Counted from the first letter of the stretch, positions 9,016 through 17,991 are shown. The stretch: DNA of 60,547 nt from DATGLE01 sp035294325 (GCA_035294325.1 DATGLE010000045.1:1-60547), one strand, 5' to 3'. The notes: generated from the letters alone by a model not told the origin. Made by a program: numbers and translations.

Positions 9016-9164
9016 TGCTCGCGCCTGCTGCGCTCGCCAATGGAGTTTGTATTGTGGGACATGCGCGAAGCGCATGTCCCACAATACAAACTCCATCCCG
9101 GGCGCGGCGGGGCCGCGCGAACGGCCTGTCAGAGAAGGTGAGGCCGCTGAATGTCAGACTCTCT
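9016..9164. repeat. Composite triple-hairpin element, copy b (reverse orientation)
   Basis: Order is B' arm (CTCGCGCCTGCTGCGCTCGC), perfect 57-bp palindrome at 9040-9096 with apex ACATGCGC-GAA-GCGCATGT, then A' arm (GGCGCGGCGGGGCCGCGCGA) and its conserved outer part ending CTCTCT at 9164. It sits between divergent genes, so it cannot be a terminator of either neighbour. Confidence 0.88.
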
Positions 9165-9181
9165 AAAAAAAGAGGTGTGCG

Positions 9182-11632
9182 ATGATGTATCGGCCCAATA
9201 GATATGATAAAGAGGTGCGCCAGGCCGTATCTCTGGCTCGCGAAGAGGCCCGTCGTTTACGGCACAGGGTGGTGAGTACCGAACACCTGCTGCTGGGCCT
9301 GCTCAGACTCAAAGATCCGGTCATCGAAGGATTGCTGGCCTCTTTGCGGATCAGCAGTAAACGCATTGCTCTGGCGCTGGATTTTGTGATGGGGCGCGGC
9401 AGCAGGATTATTCTGAGCGAGCCGGTGCTGGGAGCGACTGCGCGCGCCACGCTCGAACGCGCGGAACAGGAGGCCGCCGCCGAGCAGGCGCAGGTGGTGA
9501 GCGTGGGACACTTGCTGCTGGCTATTCTTGGGGAGGAGGATGGGGTTGTAGCGGGGGTGCTGGAGAGTTTTGGCCTGTATGTCGAGGCCGTGCGCCGCCA
9601 GTTGAGCGCGCTGGTCAGTCGTGGGTACGAAAACCTGCAACTCACTCTGTACTATCAGTCACGCTATGAAACCACCCCTGCTTTGAATCAGCTTGGCCGC
9701 GATCTGACGCTGGCCGCTCTGGCGGGCGAACTTGATCCGGTGGTAGGGCGTGAGGCCGAACTGGAGCGCGTGGTGCAGGTTCTATCGCGCCGCGCGAAAA
9801 ATAGCCCCGCATTGATTGGCCCCGCCGGATCCGGCAAGACGGCCATTATCGAAGCTCTGGCGTTACGCATCGTGCAGGGCAAGGTGCCCGATAACCTCCA
9901 GCGCTGCCGGGTTGTGGCCCTGGATATCGGTCTGCTTACTGTAGGTACACGCTTTCGTGGCGATTTTGAAGAGCGTTTAAAACTTATGATGCGTGAGATA
10001 ATGAGCGCGCCCGAGATAATCGTTGCCATTGATGAGCTGCACCTGCTTGTGCATACCGATGTCGCGGAAGGCTCCGTCGCCGCCGCCGATCTCTTCAAAC
10101 CCGTTCTGGCGCGCGGCGAGTTTCGCTGTATCGGCGCGACTACTCCCGAAGAGTATCGCAAGACGATAGCGGCTGATCCAGCCCTGGAGCGTCGTTTTCA
10201 GCCCGTGACGGTCGCGGAAGCGACCGCACATGAAACCCTGGCGATCCTGCAAGGTCTGCGTTCTCACTACGAGCGTTTCCATCGCGTCGCTGTGAGCGAT
10301 GAGGCGCTGGTAGCGGCTGTGAAGCTGTCCGCACGTTATATCCAAAGCCGCTGTCAGCCCGATAAAGCCATCGATCTGATCGACGAAGCCGCCGCTCGCC
10401 TGTGTATGCAGCGCTCTGCCGCACCCGACGATGTGCGACAACTCAGGGATAAGATCGTGAGCGTGCAGCGTGAGAAGGATGCGGCCATTGCACTGTGTGA
10501 CTTCCGGCAGGCGCTGGCATTGCTCAAGAGCGAGCGGGCGCTCCGCAAGTCGCTCTGGCAGGCGGAGGCCGATTGGTATGTTCAGAGTCGAAAACAACGC
10601 CCCACTATCGAGACGCGGCATATTGCCGAAATCGTTGCTATGCAGACAGGCATTCCGGTCATGCAGATTACCAGCCGGGAGAGCCATCTTCTGCTGCATC
10701 TGGAAGATGTCCTGCGCAGGCGCGTGATCGGACAGAATGCCGCGCTGCAAACCCTGGCGCGCGCGATACGTCGTGCGCGTGTCAACATCAGGGATGGCCG
10801 TCGCCCCTGCGGCTCGTTTATCTTCGCCGGACCAACCGGGGTCGGTAAGACCGAAACAGCGCGCGCGCTGGCGGCAACGCTTCTGGGAGATGAAAAGGCG
10901 CTCATCGAACTGGATATGTCGGAGTTCATGGAGAGCCACCATGTCTCCCGCCTGATTGGCGCTCCACCGGGATATGTGGGCTACGAGCAGGCCGGCCGGT
11001 TAACCGAGGCCGTGCGCCGCCGCCCTTATAGCGTCGTGCTCTTTGACGAGATTGAGAAGGCGCATCCGCGTGTCCTTGATATCCTGCTCCAGATCCTCGA
11101 TGATGGTCGCCTCACCGATGCGCGCGGCCAGAGCGTGGATTTCAAGAATACCTTTATCATTATGACTACCAATGCCGGATCGATGCCGCTCGCGCAGTTC
11201 CCTATGGCTTTCACCTCAGGCCGGCAGGAAGAACATCAACGCCGCGCAGCGCGGATCCAGGGAATGTTGGGAGTGAGAGATCTGCTCCGGCCCGAACTAC
11301 TGGATCGTATTGATGAGGTTATCGTTTTCGATCTATTGAGCAAAGAGCACCTGCGTACCATTGTCGATCTGATGATTGTACAGACGCAGCAGCGCCTGGC
11401 GGAGCAAGCGATAGAGGTGCAGGTGACGGATGCCGCGCGCTGGCTGCTGGTGGAATGTGGCTATGATCCGTCCTGCGGCGCGCGCCCGCTGCGCCGCGTG
11501 GTGCAGCGCATGCTGGAAGATGCGCTGGCCGACAGAATCTTGCGGGGCGTTCTGCGCTCCGGCGATACTGCCCTGGTAGATGCTTGCGATGGCACGCTCT
11601 TCCTCAATATACAACCCCTGGAGCATGACTGA
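9182..11632 (+). CDS. ClpC-like AAA+ ATPase (Hsp100)
   Basis: Protein unfoldase/disaggregase of the ClpA/B/C family, 816 aa. Two N-terminal Clp repeats (about residues 10-50 and 88-125, each with the S-x-HLLLxxL pattern) precede AAA domain 1 (Walker A GPAGSGKT near 213, Walker B IIVAIDELH near 280) and AAA domain 2 (Walker A GPTGVGKT near 549, Walker B VVLFDEIEKAH). Between them is only a short coiled middle segment, which favours ClpC over ClpB. The usual IGF/VGF-type tripeptide that docks ClpP was not found in its normal place after TTNAGS; the region reads PLAQFPMAFTSG, so ClpP partnership is uncertain. ATGATG start follows AGAGGTG. Single gene, divergent from the importer. Confidence 0.92.
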   Translation: MMYRPNRYDKEVRQAVSLAREEARRLRHRVVSTEHLLLGLLRLKDPVIEGLLASLRISSKRIALALDFVMGRGSRIILSEPVLGATARATLERAEQEAAAEQAQVVSVGHLLLAILGEEDGVVAGVLESFGLYVEAVRRQLSALVSRGYENLQLTLYYQSRYETTPALNQLGRDLTLAALAGELDPVVGREAELERVVQVLSRRAKNSPALIGPAGSGKTAIIEALALRIVQGKVPDNLQRCRVVALDIGLLTVGTRFRGDFEERLKLMMREIMSAPEIIVAIDELHLLVHTDVAEGSVAAADLFKPVLARGEFRCIGATTPEEYRKTIAADPALERRFQPVTVAEATAHETLAILQGLRSHYERFHRVAVSDEALVAAVKLSARYIQSRCQPDKAIDLIDEAAARLCMQRSAAPDDVRQLRDKIVSVQREKDAAIALCDFRQALALLKSERALRKSLWQAEADWYVQSRKQRPTIETRHIAEIVAMQTGIPVMQITSRESHLLLHLEDVLRRRVIGQNAALQTLARAIRRARVNIRDGRRPCGSFIFAGPTGVGKTETARALAATLLGDEKALIELDMSEFMESHHVSRLIGAPPGYVGYEQAGRLTEAVRRRPYSVVLFDEIEKAHPRVLDILLQILDDGRLTDARGQSVDFKNTFIIMTTNAGSMPLAQFPMAFTSGRQEEHQRRAARIQGMLGVRDLLRPELLDRIDEVIVFDLLSKEHLRTIVDLMIVQTQQRLAEQAIEVQVTDAARWLLVECGYDPSCGARPLRRVVQRMLEDALADRILRGVLRSGDTALVDACDGTLFLNIQPLEHD

Positions 11633-11639
11633 TTCCCAG

Positions 11640-11729
11640 CACATTCGCTTGCTCTCTCCTCAAGCGCGCTAAAGCCGCGCGAAGGCCCGGCCAGAGTGAG
11701 TGAAGATGCTTAGCTTCAGACATCCTCTT
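11640..11729. repeat. Solo A arm of the composite element family
   Basis: The reverse complement reads AGAGGATGTCTGAAGC and continues to GGCCTTCGCGCGG, the conserved outer part plus arm A seen in copies f, o and p, but the long palindrome and B arm are missing or decayed. It lies 7 bp after the clpC-like stop. Confidence 0.65.
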
Positions 11730-11778
11730 AAAAGTATGTTAAAAAAATGGCAAAAGCCGGGGTAGTGTTTTTCATTGG

Positions 11779-11824
11779 TTGACGTTTTCGTTACAAGCTG
11801 TTACCATAAAGATTAGCGCTAATC
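11779..11824 (+). promoter_or_regulatory. Promoter with overlapping 14-bp palindromic operator
   Basis: TTGACG (11779-11784), 17 bp, TACCAT (11802-11807), then the perfect palindrome GATTAGCGCTAATC at 11811-11824 covering the expected transcription start. Position suggests a repressor site, perhaps for autoregulation by the HTH protein encoded next. Role is inference. Confidence 0.6.
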
Positions 11825-11860
11825 AATAAGCGGCAATATTAACGATTGGGAGCAATAGGC

Positions 11861-12835
11861 GTGCAGGATTCACAGCGCTGGCGTGAACTGCTGGGAAAGA
11901 TCATCAGGGATACGCAAGAAAAGCAGAGGATTGCTAACGAACTGGGGATAAGCTCTGTCACCTTGACGCGCTGGGTGGCCGGAGAATCCAGGCCGCGTCC
12001 CCAGAACCTGCGTCTGCTGATTAATGCTCTGCCCGATTATCGCCGCACATTTCTTGAATTGATCCCCGAAGAGTTTGGCTCCTCAATCAGCGAGGTGGTG
12101 GATGTTGATAAGACCGAGCTTGAAATCCCTTCGGTCTTCTATGCTCGTATTTTGAATGCACATTGTACCCTGCCCAGAATATTGCACTTCAGCTCGATCA
12201 GCGATGTGATCTTGCAACAGGCGCTCAAGCAACTCGATCCTAATCGTGTAGGCATGGAGATCACAGTGGTGCAGTGCATGTATCCCACGCCTGAAGGCAG
12301 GATTCGCAGCTTGCGCGAGAGTATCGGGCGCGGCACACCTCCCTGGAATAGAGAGCTGGAGCAGCGAACGCTCTTTCTTGGCAGCGAGTCGCTGGCCGGC
12401 TACGTTGTATCTACCGGGCGCGCGCGTGCCATTCAGAGCCGCTCGGAAGGCGAGAATCTCTTTCCCGCGCGCTGGGTGGAATGGGAGGAGAGTGCAATGG
12501 CGCACCCGATTATGTTGTCGGATACTATCGCCGGCTGCCTTCTGATCTCCTGTACACAGCCCGACTATTTCGTCTCCGATGCGCGACAGAGGTTGATCCA
12601 GCATTATGCGGAACTGCTCTCGGTTGCCTTCGATCTGGAAGCCTACTATCCACTGAGCAGTATCGAGCTGGGGAGGATGCCGGCTTATGATATCCAGCGC
12701 AAATACCTCGCAACCTTCCGCCAGCGCACTTCGAGTATGATGATCCAGGCGCGCGTGAGCGTCCCCGAGGCCGAGCGCATGGTGTGGCGGCAGATCGAGG
12801 AGGAACTGCTGCGCGCGTCGTATGCCGGCGGATAA
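11861..12835 (+). CDS. XRE-type HTH regulator with GAF-like sensor domain
   Basis: 324 aa from a GTG start at 11861, chosen because GGGAG at 11848-11852 is 8 nt upstream; an in-frame TTG at 11846 would contain that Shine-Dalgarno. Residues about 10-60 form a helix-turn-helix (KQRIANELGISSVTLTRWVA) followed by a PRPQNLRLL segment. The centre and C-terminal part (about 100-270) has the feel of a GAF domain: predicted beta strands with SLAGYVVSTGRARAIQ and AHPIMLSDTIAGCLLISC. A single HTH plus GAF suggests a signal-responsive DNA-binding protein; the ligand is unknown. It overlaps or abuts the glycosyltransferase gene, so it may control that cluster. Confidence 0.82.
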   Translation: MQDSQRWRELLGKIIRDTQEKQRIANELGISSVTLTRWVAGESRPRPQNLRLLINALPDYRRTFLELIPEEFGSSISEVVDVDKTELEIPSVFYARILNAHCTLPRILHFSSISDVILQQALKQLDPNRVGMEITVVQCMYPTPEGRIRSLRESIGRGTPPWNRELEQRTLFLGSESLAGYVVSTGRARAIQSRSEGENLFPARWVEWEESAMAHPIMLSDTIAGCLLISCTQPDYFVSDARQRLIQHYAELLSVAFDLEAYYPLSSIELGRMPAYDIQRKYLATFRQRTSSMMIQARVSVPEAERMVWRQIEEELLRASYAGG

Positions 12836-12836
12836 T

Positions 12837-14987
12837 ATGTCCAGAAAGTTCATCATTCGCTGGCGCCCCCTGGCCCTGTGCGGTCTGGCGCTGCTTGGCT
12901 TCGCCCTGCGCCTCTACGGTCTGAACTGGGATCAGGGAAACAGCTTCCAACCCGATGAACGGCAGATCCTCTTTCATGTTACCACGCTCGCGTGGCCGGT
13001 AAGCCTGGCGCAATTCTTCAATCCCGCACAATCCCCCCTCAATCCGCATTTCTTCGCCTATGGCTCTTTTCCACTCTACCTCCTGGCGCTGTTGGGAAGC
13101 CTGCTCTCCCATATCTCGCCGGCGTTGAGATCGTTTACAGGTCTCACGCTGGTTGGTCGTGCGCTGTCGGCGGCCTTCGATAGCGGCACAATCGCGCTGA
13201 CGGGCTGGCTGGCGCTGCTGCTGGTACGCGATGATACGCCCGGGCGGCCTCACGCGTGGAGCGTGGCGCTGCTTGCAGCCGCGCTGGTTGCGTTCACGCC
13301 CTTTCAGTTGCAGCTTGCGCACTTCTACGCCGTTGATACGCTGCTACTCTTCTTTGTGATGCTGACCATTGTGGCCTGCGTCGCGCTGGTCACTGCGGAG
13401 AGGCCGCTGCTCTGGTCGTTTATTGCGGGGACAGGCTATGGCCTGGCGCTGGCGACAAAGTTTAGCGCCGCGCCTCTTGCCGTGCCACTGCTGATCGCGA
13501 TCATGCTGCGCTGGCGACGCGAGCGGGATATCCTATCCGCGCTCAATGAGTTGCTTTCCGCTGCTCTGATCTGCATGGTGGCCTTTGTGGTGACACAGCC
13601 CTATGCAATACTCGATTGGCAGGAGTATATTACCCAGATCGTACAGCAGGGCGCGCTCGCTCGCGGCGTGCTCGACGTGCCATATACGCGCCAGTTCGCC
13701 GGGACCATTCCCGTTGTGTACGAACTGCGCAATATGGTGGTGTGGGGCATGGGGGTGACGCTGGGGCTGGCGGCCTGTGTGGCGCTGCTCTGGTTCCTCT
13801 GGCGGTTCTGGCGGCGCGCGATTCCTGCTTCCTGGCTGGTTATTTTCTCCTGGATCCTGGTCTACGGGGCCATTACCTGTAGTTTTTATGTCAAGTACAT
13901 GCGCTACATGCTCCCTCTCTATCCCCTGCTGACACTGCTGGCGGCAGCGGGGCTGGTGGCCTTTGTGGGTAACGGGGGAAAATTTGTACGCGATAGAGGG
14001 AAAAAGGTGGAGACGGGAAAGACGGGTGTGGGAGAGGCCGGGACGGGGAAGACGGGTGTGAGGAAGACGGGTGTGGGGAAGACGGGTGTAGGAGAGGCCG
14101 GGACGGAAAAGAGGGGTGTGGGAAAGACGGGTGTGGGAAAGACGGGTGTGGGGAAGACGGGGATGGGAAAGACGGGTGTGGGAAAGACGGGGGCAAGCCC
14201 CGTCTCTACATTGCGGGAGGGAGGATTACGAGATGTAGAGGCGGGGCTTGCCCGCGCCCTGCCTGGATGGCGGGAGGGAGGGTTACGCGATGCAGGGGCA
14301 GGGTTTGCCCCCGTCTTCTCGCGTGCCTCCGGCGTGCGCTCTCACATCCGATCTATTGCGATCCTGTCTTACAGTCTTATCGCGCTGGTGCTGGGAGGAA
14401 CGATCTTTCAAGGGCTGGCATTATTGAACGTCTATAGTGTGCCGAACACGCGCGTTGTCGCCTCGCAGTGGATCTATAGTCACCTGCCGCCGGAAAGCGT
14501 CCTGACCTACGAGCAGTGGGATGATCCGCTGCCTGTTCCAGTCGGGAATCACTATCCGCAGGAATATGTGCAGGCGACCTATATTGGTCCCGGCGGCCAG
14601 CCGACGACGGGCCTCGATCTCTACGATGATGACACGCCAGCGAAGGCGCGTATGCTCGCCAATCTGCTGCCCACTATCGACGCGATCACGATGGCCTCGG
14701 ATCGCCTCGATAAGTCGATCCCGCGCCTGCCTGCTCGCTACCCGCTCACCATTCATTACTATCACCTGCTCTTCAGCGGCCAGCTTGGCTTCCACCTGGC
14801 CGCGCAGTTCGAGAATCGGCCCAATCTCTTTGGCATCACGCTCGACGATAGCAGCGCGGACGAGAGCTATTCGGTCTTCGACCATCCGACGGTGCGCATT
14901 TTTGTGCGCGACAATCCCTATCCCTACACGCCCGATCAACTCTATCAGAAGCTTATGGCGGGCGTGCACCTGCCCTCTCAGACATAG
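12837..14987 (+). CDS. GT-C family glycosyltransferase (PMT/ArnT-like) with in-frame repeat expansion
   Basis: Multi-spanning membrane protein of about 716 aa. The N-terminal part resembles GT-C enzymes (PMT_2/GT39): first helix LALCGLALLGFALRLYGLNW, then an early loop with FQPDERQILFH that carries the DE pair typical of the catalytic acidic motif. These enzymes move a sugar from a polyprenyl-phosphate donor outside the membrane. Around residues 390-460 a low-complexity stretch built from pentapeptide units (GKTGV) and then REP-like sequence interrupts the protein before a C-terminal extracytoplasmic domain. ATG at 12837 begins directly after the upstream stop; an ATG at 12822 is also possible. 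It starts a run of three large membrane proteins. Confidence 0.82.
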   Translation: MSRKFIIRWRPLALCGLALLGFALRLYGLNWDQGNSFQPDERQILFHVTTLAWPVSLAQFFNPAQSPLNPHFFAYGSFPLYLLALLGSLLSHISPALRSFTGLTLVGRALSAAFDSGTIALTGWLALLLVRDDTPGRPHAWSVALLAAALVAFTPFQLQLAHFYAVDTLLLFFVMLTIVACVALVTAERPLLWSFIAGTGYGLALATKFSAAPLAVPLLIAIMLRWRRERDILSALNELLSAALICMVAFVVTQPYAILDWQEYITQIVQQGALARGVLDVPYTRQFAGTIPVVYELRNMVVWGMGVTLGLAACVALLWFLWRFWRRAIPASWLVIFSWILVYGAITCSFYVKYMRYMLPLYPLLTLLAAAGLVAFVGNGGKFVRDRGKKVETGKTGVGEAGTGKTGVRKTGVGKTGVGEAGTEKRGVGKTGVGKTGVGKTGMGKTGVGKTGASPVSTLREGGLRDVEAGLARALPGWREGGLRDAGAGFAPVFSRASGVRSHIRSIAILSYSLIALVLGGTIFQGLALLNVYSVPNTRVVASQWIYSHLPPESVLTYEQWDDPLPVPVGNHYPQEYVQATYIGPGGQPTTGLDLYDDDTPAKARMLANLLPTIDAITMASDRLDKSIPRLPARYPLTIHYYHLLFSGQLGFHLAAQFENRPNLFGITLDDSSADESYSVFDHPTVRIFVRDNPYPYTPDQLYQKLMAGVHLPSQT
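14010..14195. repeat. 15-bp in-frame tandem repeat (GKTGV units)
   Basis: About 12 imperfect units of GGGAAAGACGGGTGT encode GKTGV-like pentapeptides (variants GEAGT, RKTGV, EKRGV, GKTGM). Unit length is a multiple of three so the frame survives. Typical of slipped-strand expansion. Confidence 0.9.
14185..14320. repeat. REP-like inverted repeats inside the glycosyltransferase gene
   Basis: GGGCAAGCCCCGTCTCTACA (around 14190) is matched in inverted form by TGTAGAGGCGGGGCTTGCCC at 14234-14253, and a third relative, GGGGCAGGGTTTGCCCCCGT, follows around 14294. Such GTAG-rG-GGGGC palindromes look like intergenic REPs but here are translated in frame. Confidence 0.75.
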
Positions 14988-15146
14988 ATTTTTTGCCTCT
15001 GCTCGTCTTGTCCCCCCTCTCGTGCAAATCCGTTTACGTGTTTGATTCGTGATAGAAGGCAATAGCAAGTATTCTTCTTGCTTCATCAGGAGGCGCGGGA
15101 ACGCTCTCCCGCCATTATCGTTAGATTAACGAAGGAGTACAGATTT

Positions 15147-15311
15147 ATGTTAGGAAGCATTCTGTGGGCCGTAGTCGTCATTCTGGTCATACTCTGGCTG
15201 CTTGGCTGGCTCGTGGTCCACATCGGCGGCGGCCTGATTCACATTCTGCTGATTATCGCCGTCATTGTGCTGCTCTATAACCTCTTTGTAGGTATGCGCA
15301 GGCGAGTATAG
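15147..15311 (+). CDS. Small lmo0937-family (DUF5670-like) membrane protein
   Basis: 54-residue hydrophobic protein with two membrane helices split by the glycine-rich HIGGGLIHILL segment, which is the hallmark of the lmo0937-type small membrane proteins. Start ATG at 15147 follows AAGGAG at 15131-15136 with good spacing; the longer upstream frame lacks support. It ends MRRRV and is followed 10 bp later by a strong terminator, so it is a separate short transcription unit. Function of the family is not established; members are often linked to envelope stress. Confidence 0.8.
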   Translation: MLGSILWAVVVILVILWLLGWLVVHIGGGLIHILLIIAVIVLLYNLFVGMRRRV

Positions 15312-15320
15312 GTAAGTAAG

Positions 15321-15362
15321 GAAAGAAGACGGATGGGGCTGGCCCCATCCGTCTTCTTTCTT
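15321..15362 (+). terminator. Rho-independent terminator
   Basis: Perfect 18-19 bp stem GAAAGAAGACGGATGGGG with complement and a 2-4 nt loop, ending TCTTCTTTCTT. Directly after the small membrane protein gene. Confidence 0.9.
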
Positions 15363-15515
15363 ATAGGCTATGCTGCGATAGGAAAGATGGGGGAATGAAC
15401 GCTACCTCAGCCGTTCATTATAAACAGCGATGCAACCAACGCAGCAATTTCAACGTCATTTAGTATAGATAAATGGCGTGCCTCTTTATGCATGCGCTGT
15501 TGTTAGAGAAAAGAT

Positions 15516-17891
15516 ATGTTCGAGCTATTTCAGATGTGGGCGCTGGTGGAAGTGGTGGGGCTGGTATGTGTCCCGCTCACCGTGACCGTCTTTCATAATC
15601 TGCCGGATCGCGGCTGGGCCTTCAGCAAGGCGCTGGGTATGGCGGTCTTCGCGTTCTGTGTCTGGCTGCCCCTGATGTGCATTCGCTCCCTGCCATTCAG
15701 CCGGCTCTTTATCGCGGGGGTTGCCCTCGTCCTGTTGATTCTCGCATTCGTCGGCATGGTGCGCGTGCGCCATGCCGTGGCGAAGTTCGTGCGCCTCAAT
15801 GTCGCGTATATCGTCGTGACCGAGGTGATCTTCCTGGGCATGGTCTACCTGCTGGGCTGGCTGCGCTCCCTCGGACCGGATATCCGCTCCTATGAGATGT
15901 TCATGGATGAGGGCTTTATCGCGTCGATCATGCGCAGCCCGCATTTTCCTCCCAGCGATATGTGGTTCGCGGGCTACTCGATCAACTACTATTACTATGC
16001 CCACTATACTCTGGCGCTGCTGGCAAAGCTGCTCGGTCAATCACCGTCTATCGCCTTCAATACCGGCATCTGCATCTTTTTTGGCCTGACGGCGGTCAAT
16101 CTCTTCGGTGTGGCCTGCAATATCGTCGCCTGGGCGCGACACCTGCGCCGACGCAAGCAGGCTGGCGAGCAGCAGGAGGGCGAGCGGCCCGATACAGTGC
16201 ATCCATCGCTGCTGCGTGCGATCCCTTACGGCCTGCTCACCTTCGTGATGGGCGAGGTGCTGGGCAATCTCGCCGCCACACAGCAATGGTGGATCGCGCA
16301 TGGCGATTGGGCATCGTATGACTGGTGGTCGCCCTCGCGTGTAATCAACAAGACGATTAACGAATTTCCGGCCTTTAGCTTTCTGCTTTCCTGCTTCCAC
16401 GCACATGTGCTGACGCTGGCCTTTACGATTATGGCGATAGGCATGGCCTTCAATCTCTTCCTCGAACCGAACGGCGAGGGCTTCTTTGTCTTCGGGCGCG
16501 GCTGGCGCCTTGTTCTCACGCTGTGGGCTACGGCGCTCGTCATCGGTGGGCTTTTCGTGATGAACGGCTGGGATTACCCTACCTATATGGGCCTCGCGCT
16601 CGTCTGCATCGGACTCCAGCAATGGCTGACCTATGGGCGGCGCTGGAGCATGGCCCTGGCACTCGACATCTTCTCCGCCGGGGCCGGCCTGGTCGCGCTC
16701 TCGTTCCTGCTGTTTATCCCCTTCTACCTCAGCTTTATCTCACCCTCTCAGGGCCTGGGCCTCGTCGCCGGCGCTGACCGCACGCCCCTCTACGACGAAT
16801 TCTTGATCTACGGACTCTTCATCTTTATCTTCCTCTCGCTCCTGGTGGCTAGTGCGGCCAGAACGCCGCTGTTCGAGCTGCCATCGCTGCGAGAAGACGA
16901 TGGATCTGGACTGCTGCGCTCGCGTAAAGTCTGGATGATCGCGTTGCTGGTCTTGTTGCTGGCCCTGCTGCTGATACTTGTACTGATGCAGAATAGCGCG
17001 ACGTTCGTGTTCGCGGCCAGCATTACTATCCTGGGCGTGGTGCTGCTGTTCTATAACATCGGAGATCGCGCTCATGCCTTCACGCTGCTGCTGGGCAGCA
17101 CTGCATTCGCGCTGATCGCGGGCTGTGAAATATTCTTCCTGCGCGATGTCTTTGCCGCTAACTTTCCGCGCATGAACACGGTATTCAAGTTCTATTTCCA
17201 GGCATGGGCGCTGCTCTCTATCACCTCGGCGGTGGGCCTCTATTTTATTCTGGAGAACTTTCTACCGCGCAGGAACGTTGCTGTGCGCTGGCGCTGGCTG
17301 CGGTACGATCTAGGATTAGTCTGGGGTGGGGCGCTGATCCTGCTGCTGCTGGCGAGCATGGCGTATCCGCTCTCGGCGCCAGAAGCTCGCTATGCGCGTT
17401 TCAACCCTGAAACCGGAATGCACTACCTGCAAAGCAGCGGCAATCTCGATGGCCTGACCTATCTCAAAACCGATCCCGCCGAACCCGGCGATTATGACGC
17501 TATTCGCTGGCTGAACGCTCATGTTCAGGGTAATCCCGTGATCGTAGAGGCGATAGGCAACGATTACACTGCTTATGGGCGCGTCTCGGCCTTTACTGGT
17601 CTGCCGACGATCATGGGATGGGAGGGCCATGAATATCAGTGGCGTGCGAACTGGCTCAATAATACCGCCAACGCCATCGAGTTCAATCAGCGGGCGACAG
17701 ATGTGGATCTGATCTATACCAGCCCTGATCCAAGCGTGGTGTTATCGACGATGGCCCGTTACCATGCCCGGTATTTATACGTCGGGCCATTGGAGTATGC
17801 AAAATATCCTACGGCGAACCTGCGTCGCTTTCGCACTTTTATGCAAGTAGTCTATAATGCTGAAGGCGTGACAATCTACGAAGTCAGATGA
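15516..17891 (+). CDS. DUF2298 (YYY-type, TIGR03662-like) multispanning membrane protein
   Basis: 791 aa with many membrane helices. The motif WFAGYSINYYYYAHYTLALL near residue 150 is the tyrosine run that names the Chlor_Arch_YYY family, known from Chloroflexi and archaea. MFMDEGFIASIM just before it resembles the first-loop acidic motif of GT-C glycosyltransferases. The C-terminal third is extracytoplasmic-like (NPETGMHYLQSSGN, NDYTAYGRVSAFTGLPTIMG). The family is proposed to act in surface glycosylation or polyprenol-linked sugar handling; substrate is not known. The next gene is Agl23-like, a pairing that fits this family's usual context. ATG at 15516 is the first methionine of the membrane helix. 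Confidence 0.85.
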   Translation: MFELFQMWALVEVVGLVCVPLTVTVFHNLPDRGWAFSKALGMAVFAFCVWLPLMCIRSLPFSRLFIAGVALVLLILAFVGMVRVRHAVAKFVRLNVAYIVVTEVIFLGMVYLLGWLRSLGPDIRSYEMFMDEGFIASIMRSPHFPPSDMWFAGYSINYYYYAHYTLALLAKLLGQSPSIAFNTGICIFFGLTAVNLFGVACNIVAWARHLRRRKQAGEQQEGERPDTVHPSLLRAIPYGLLTFVMGEVLGNLAATQQWWIAHGDWASYDWWSPSRVINKTINEFPAFSFLLSCFHAHVLTLAFTIMAIGMAFNLFLEPNGEGFFVFGRGWRLVLTLWATALVIGGLFVMNGWDYPTYMGLALVCIGLQQWLTYGRRWSMALALDIFSAGAGLVALSFLLFIPFYLSFISPSQGLGLVAGADRTPLYDEFLIYGLFIFIFLSLLVASAARTPLFELPSLREDDGSGLLRSRKVWMIALLVLLLALLLILVLMQNSATFVFAASITILGVVLLFYNIGDRAHAFTLLLGSTAFALIAGCEIFFLRDVFAANFPRMNTVFKFYFQAWALLSITSAVGLYFILENFLPRRNVAVRWRWLRYDLGLVWGGALILLLLASMAYPLSAPEARYARFNPETGMHYLQSSGNLDGLTYLKTDPAEPGDYDAIRWLNAHVQGNPVIVEAIGNDYTAYGRVSAFTGLPTIMGWEGHEYQWRANWLNNTANAIEFNQRATDVDLIYTSPDPSVVLSTMARYHARYLYVGPLEYAKYPTANLRRFRTFMQVVYNAEGVTIYEVR

Positions 17892-17892
17892 A

Positions 17893-17991
17893 GCCTGTCA
17901 TCCTGAGCGGCAGTGAGCCGTAGCCCTGAGGAACGAAGGGGAAGGATCTGCGCGCCACCAGCGGATCCTTCGCTGCGCTCAGGATGACATG
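17893..17991. repeat. GTCATCCTGAGCG-type palindromic repeat
   Basis: TGTCATCCTGAGCGGCAGTG at the left is matched by GATCCTTCGCTGCGCTCAGG and ATGACATG at the right, with GAAGGATCTG and CAGCGGATCCTTCG as an inner inverted pair. The same sequence type recurs inside the MITE at 36099-36277. It separates the DUF2298 and Agl23-like genes. Confidence 0.8.

Noticed and set aside
14010..14195. Short regular repeats that could suggest a CRISPR array
   Set aside because: Units are 15 bp, directly adjacent, without spacers, and preserve the reading frame of a membrane protein; no cas gene is present.
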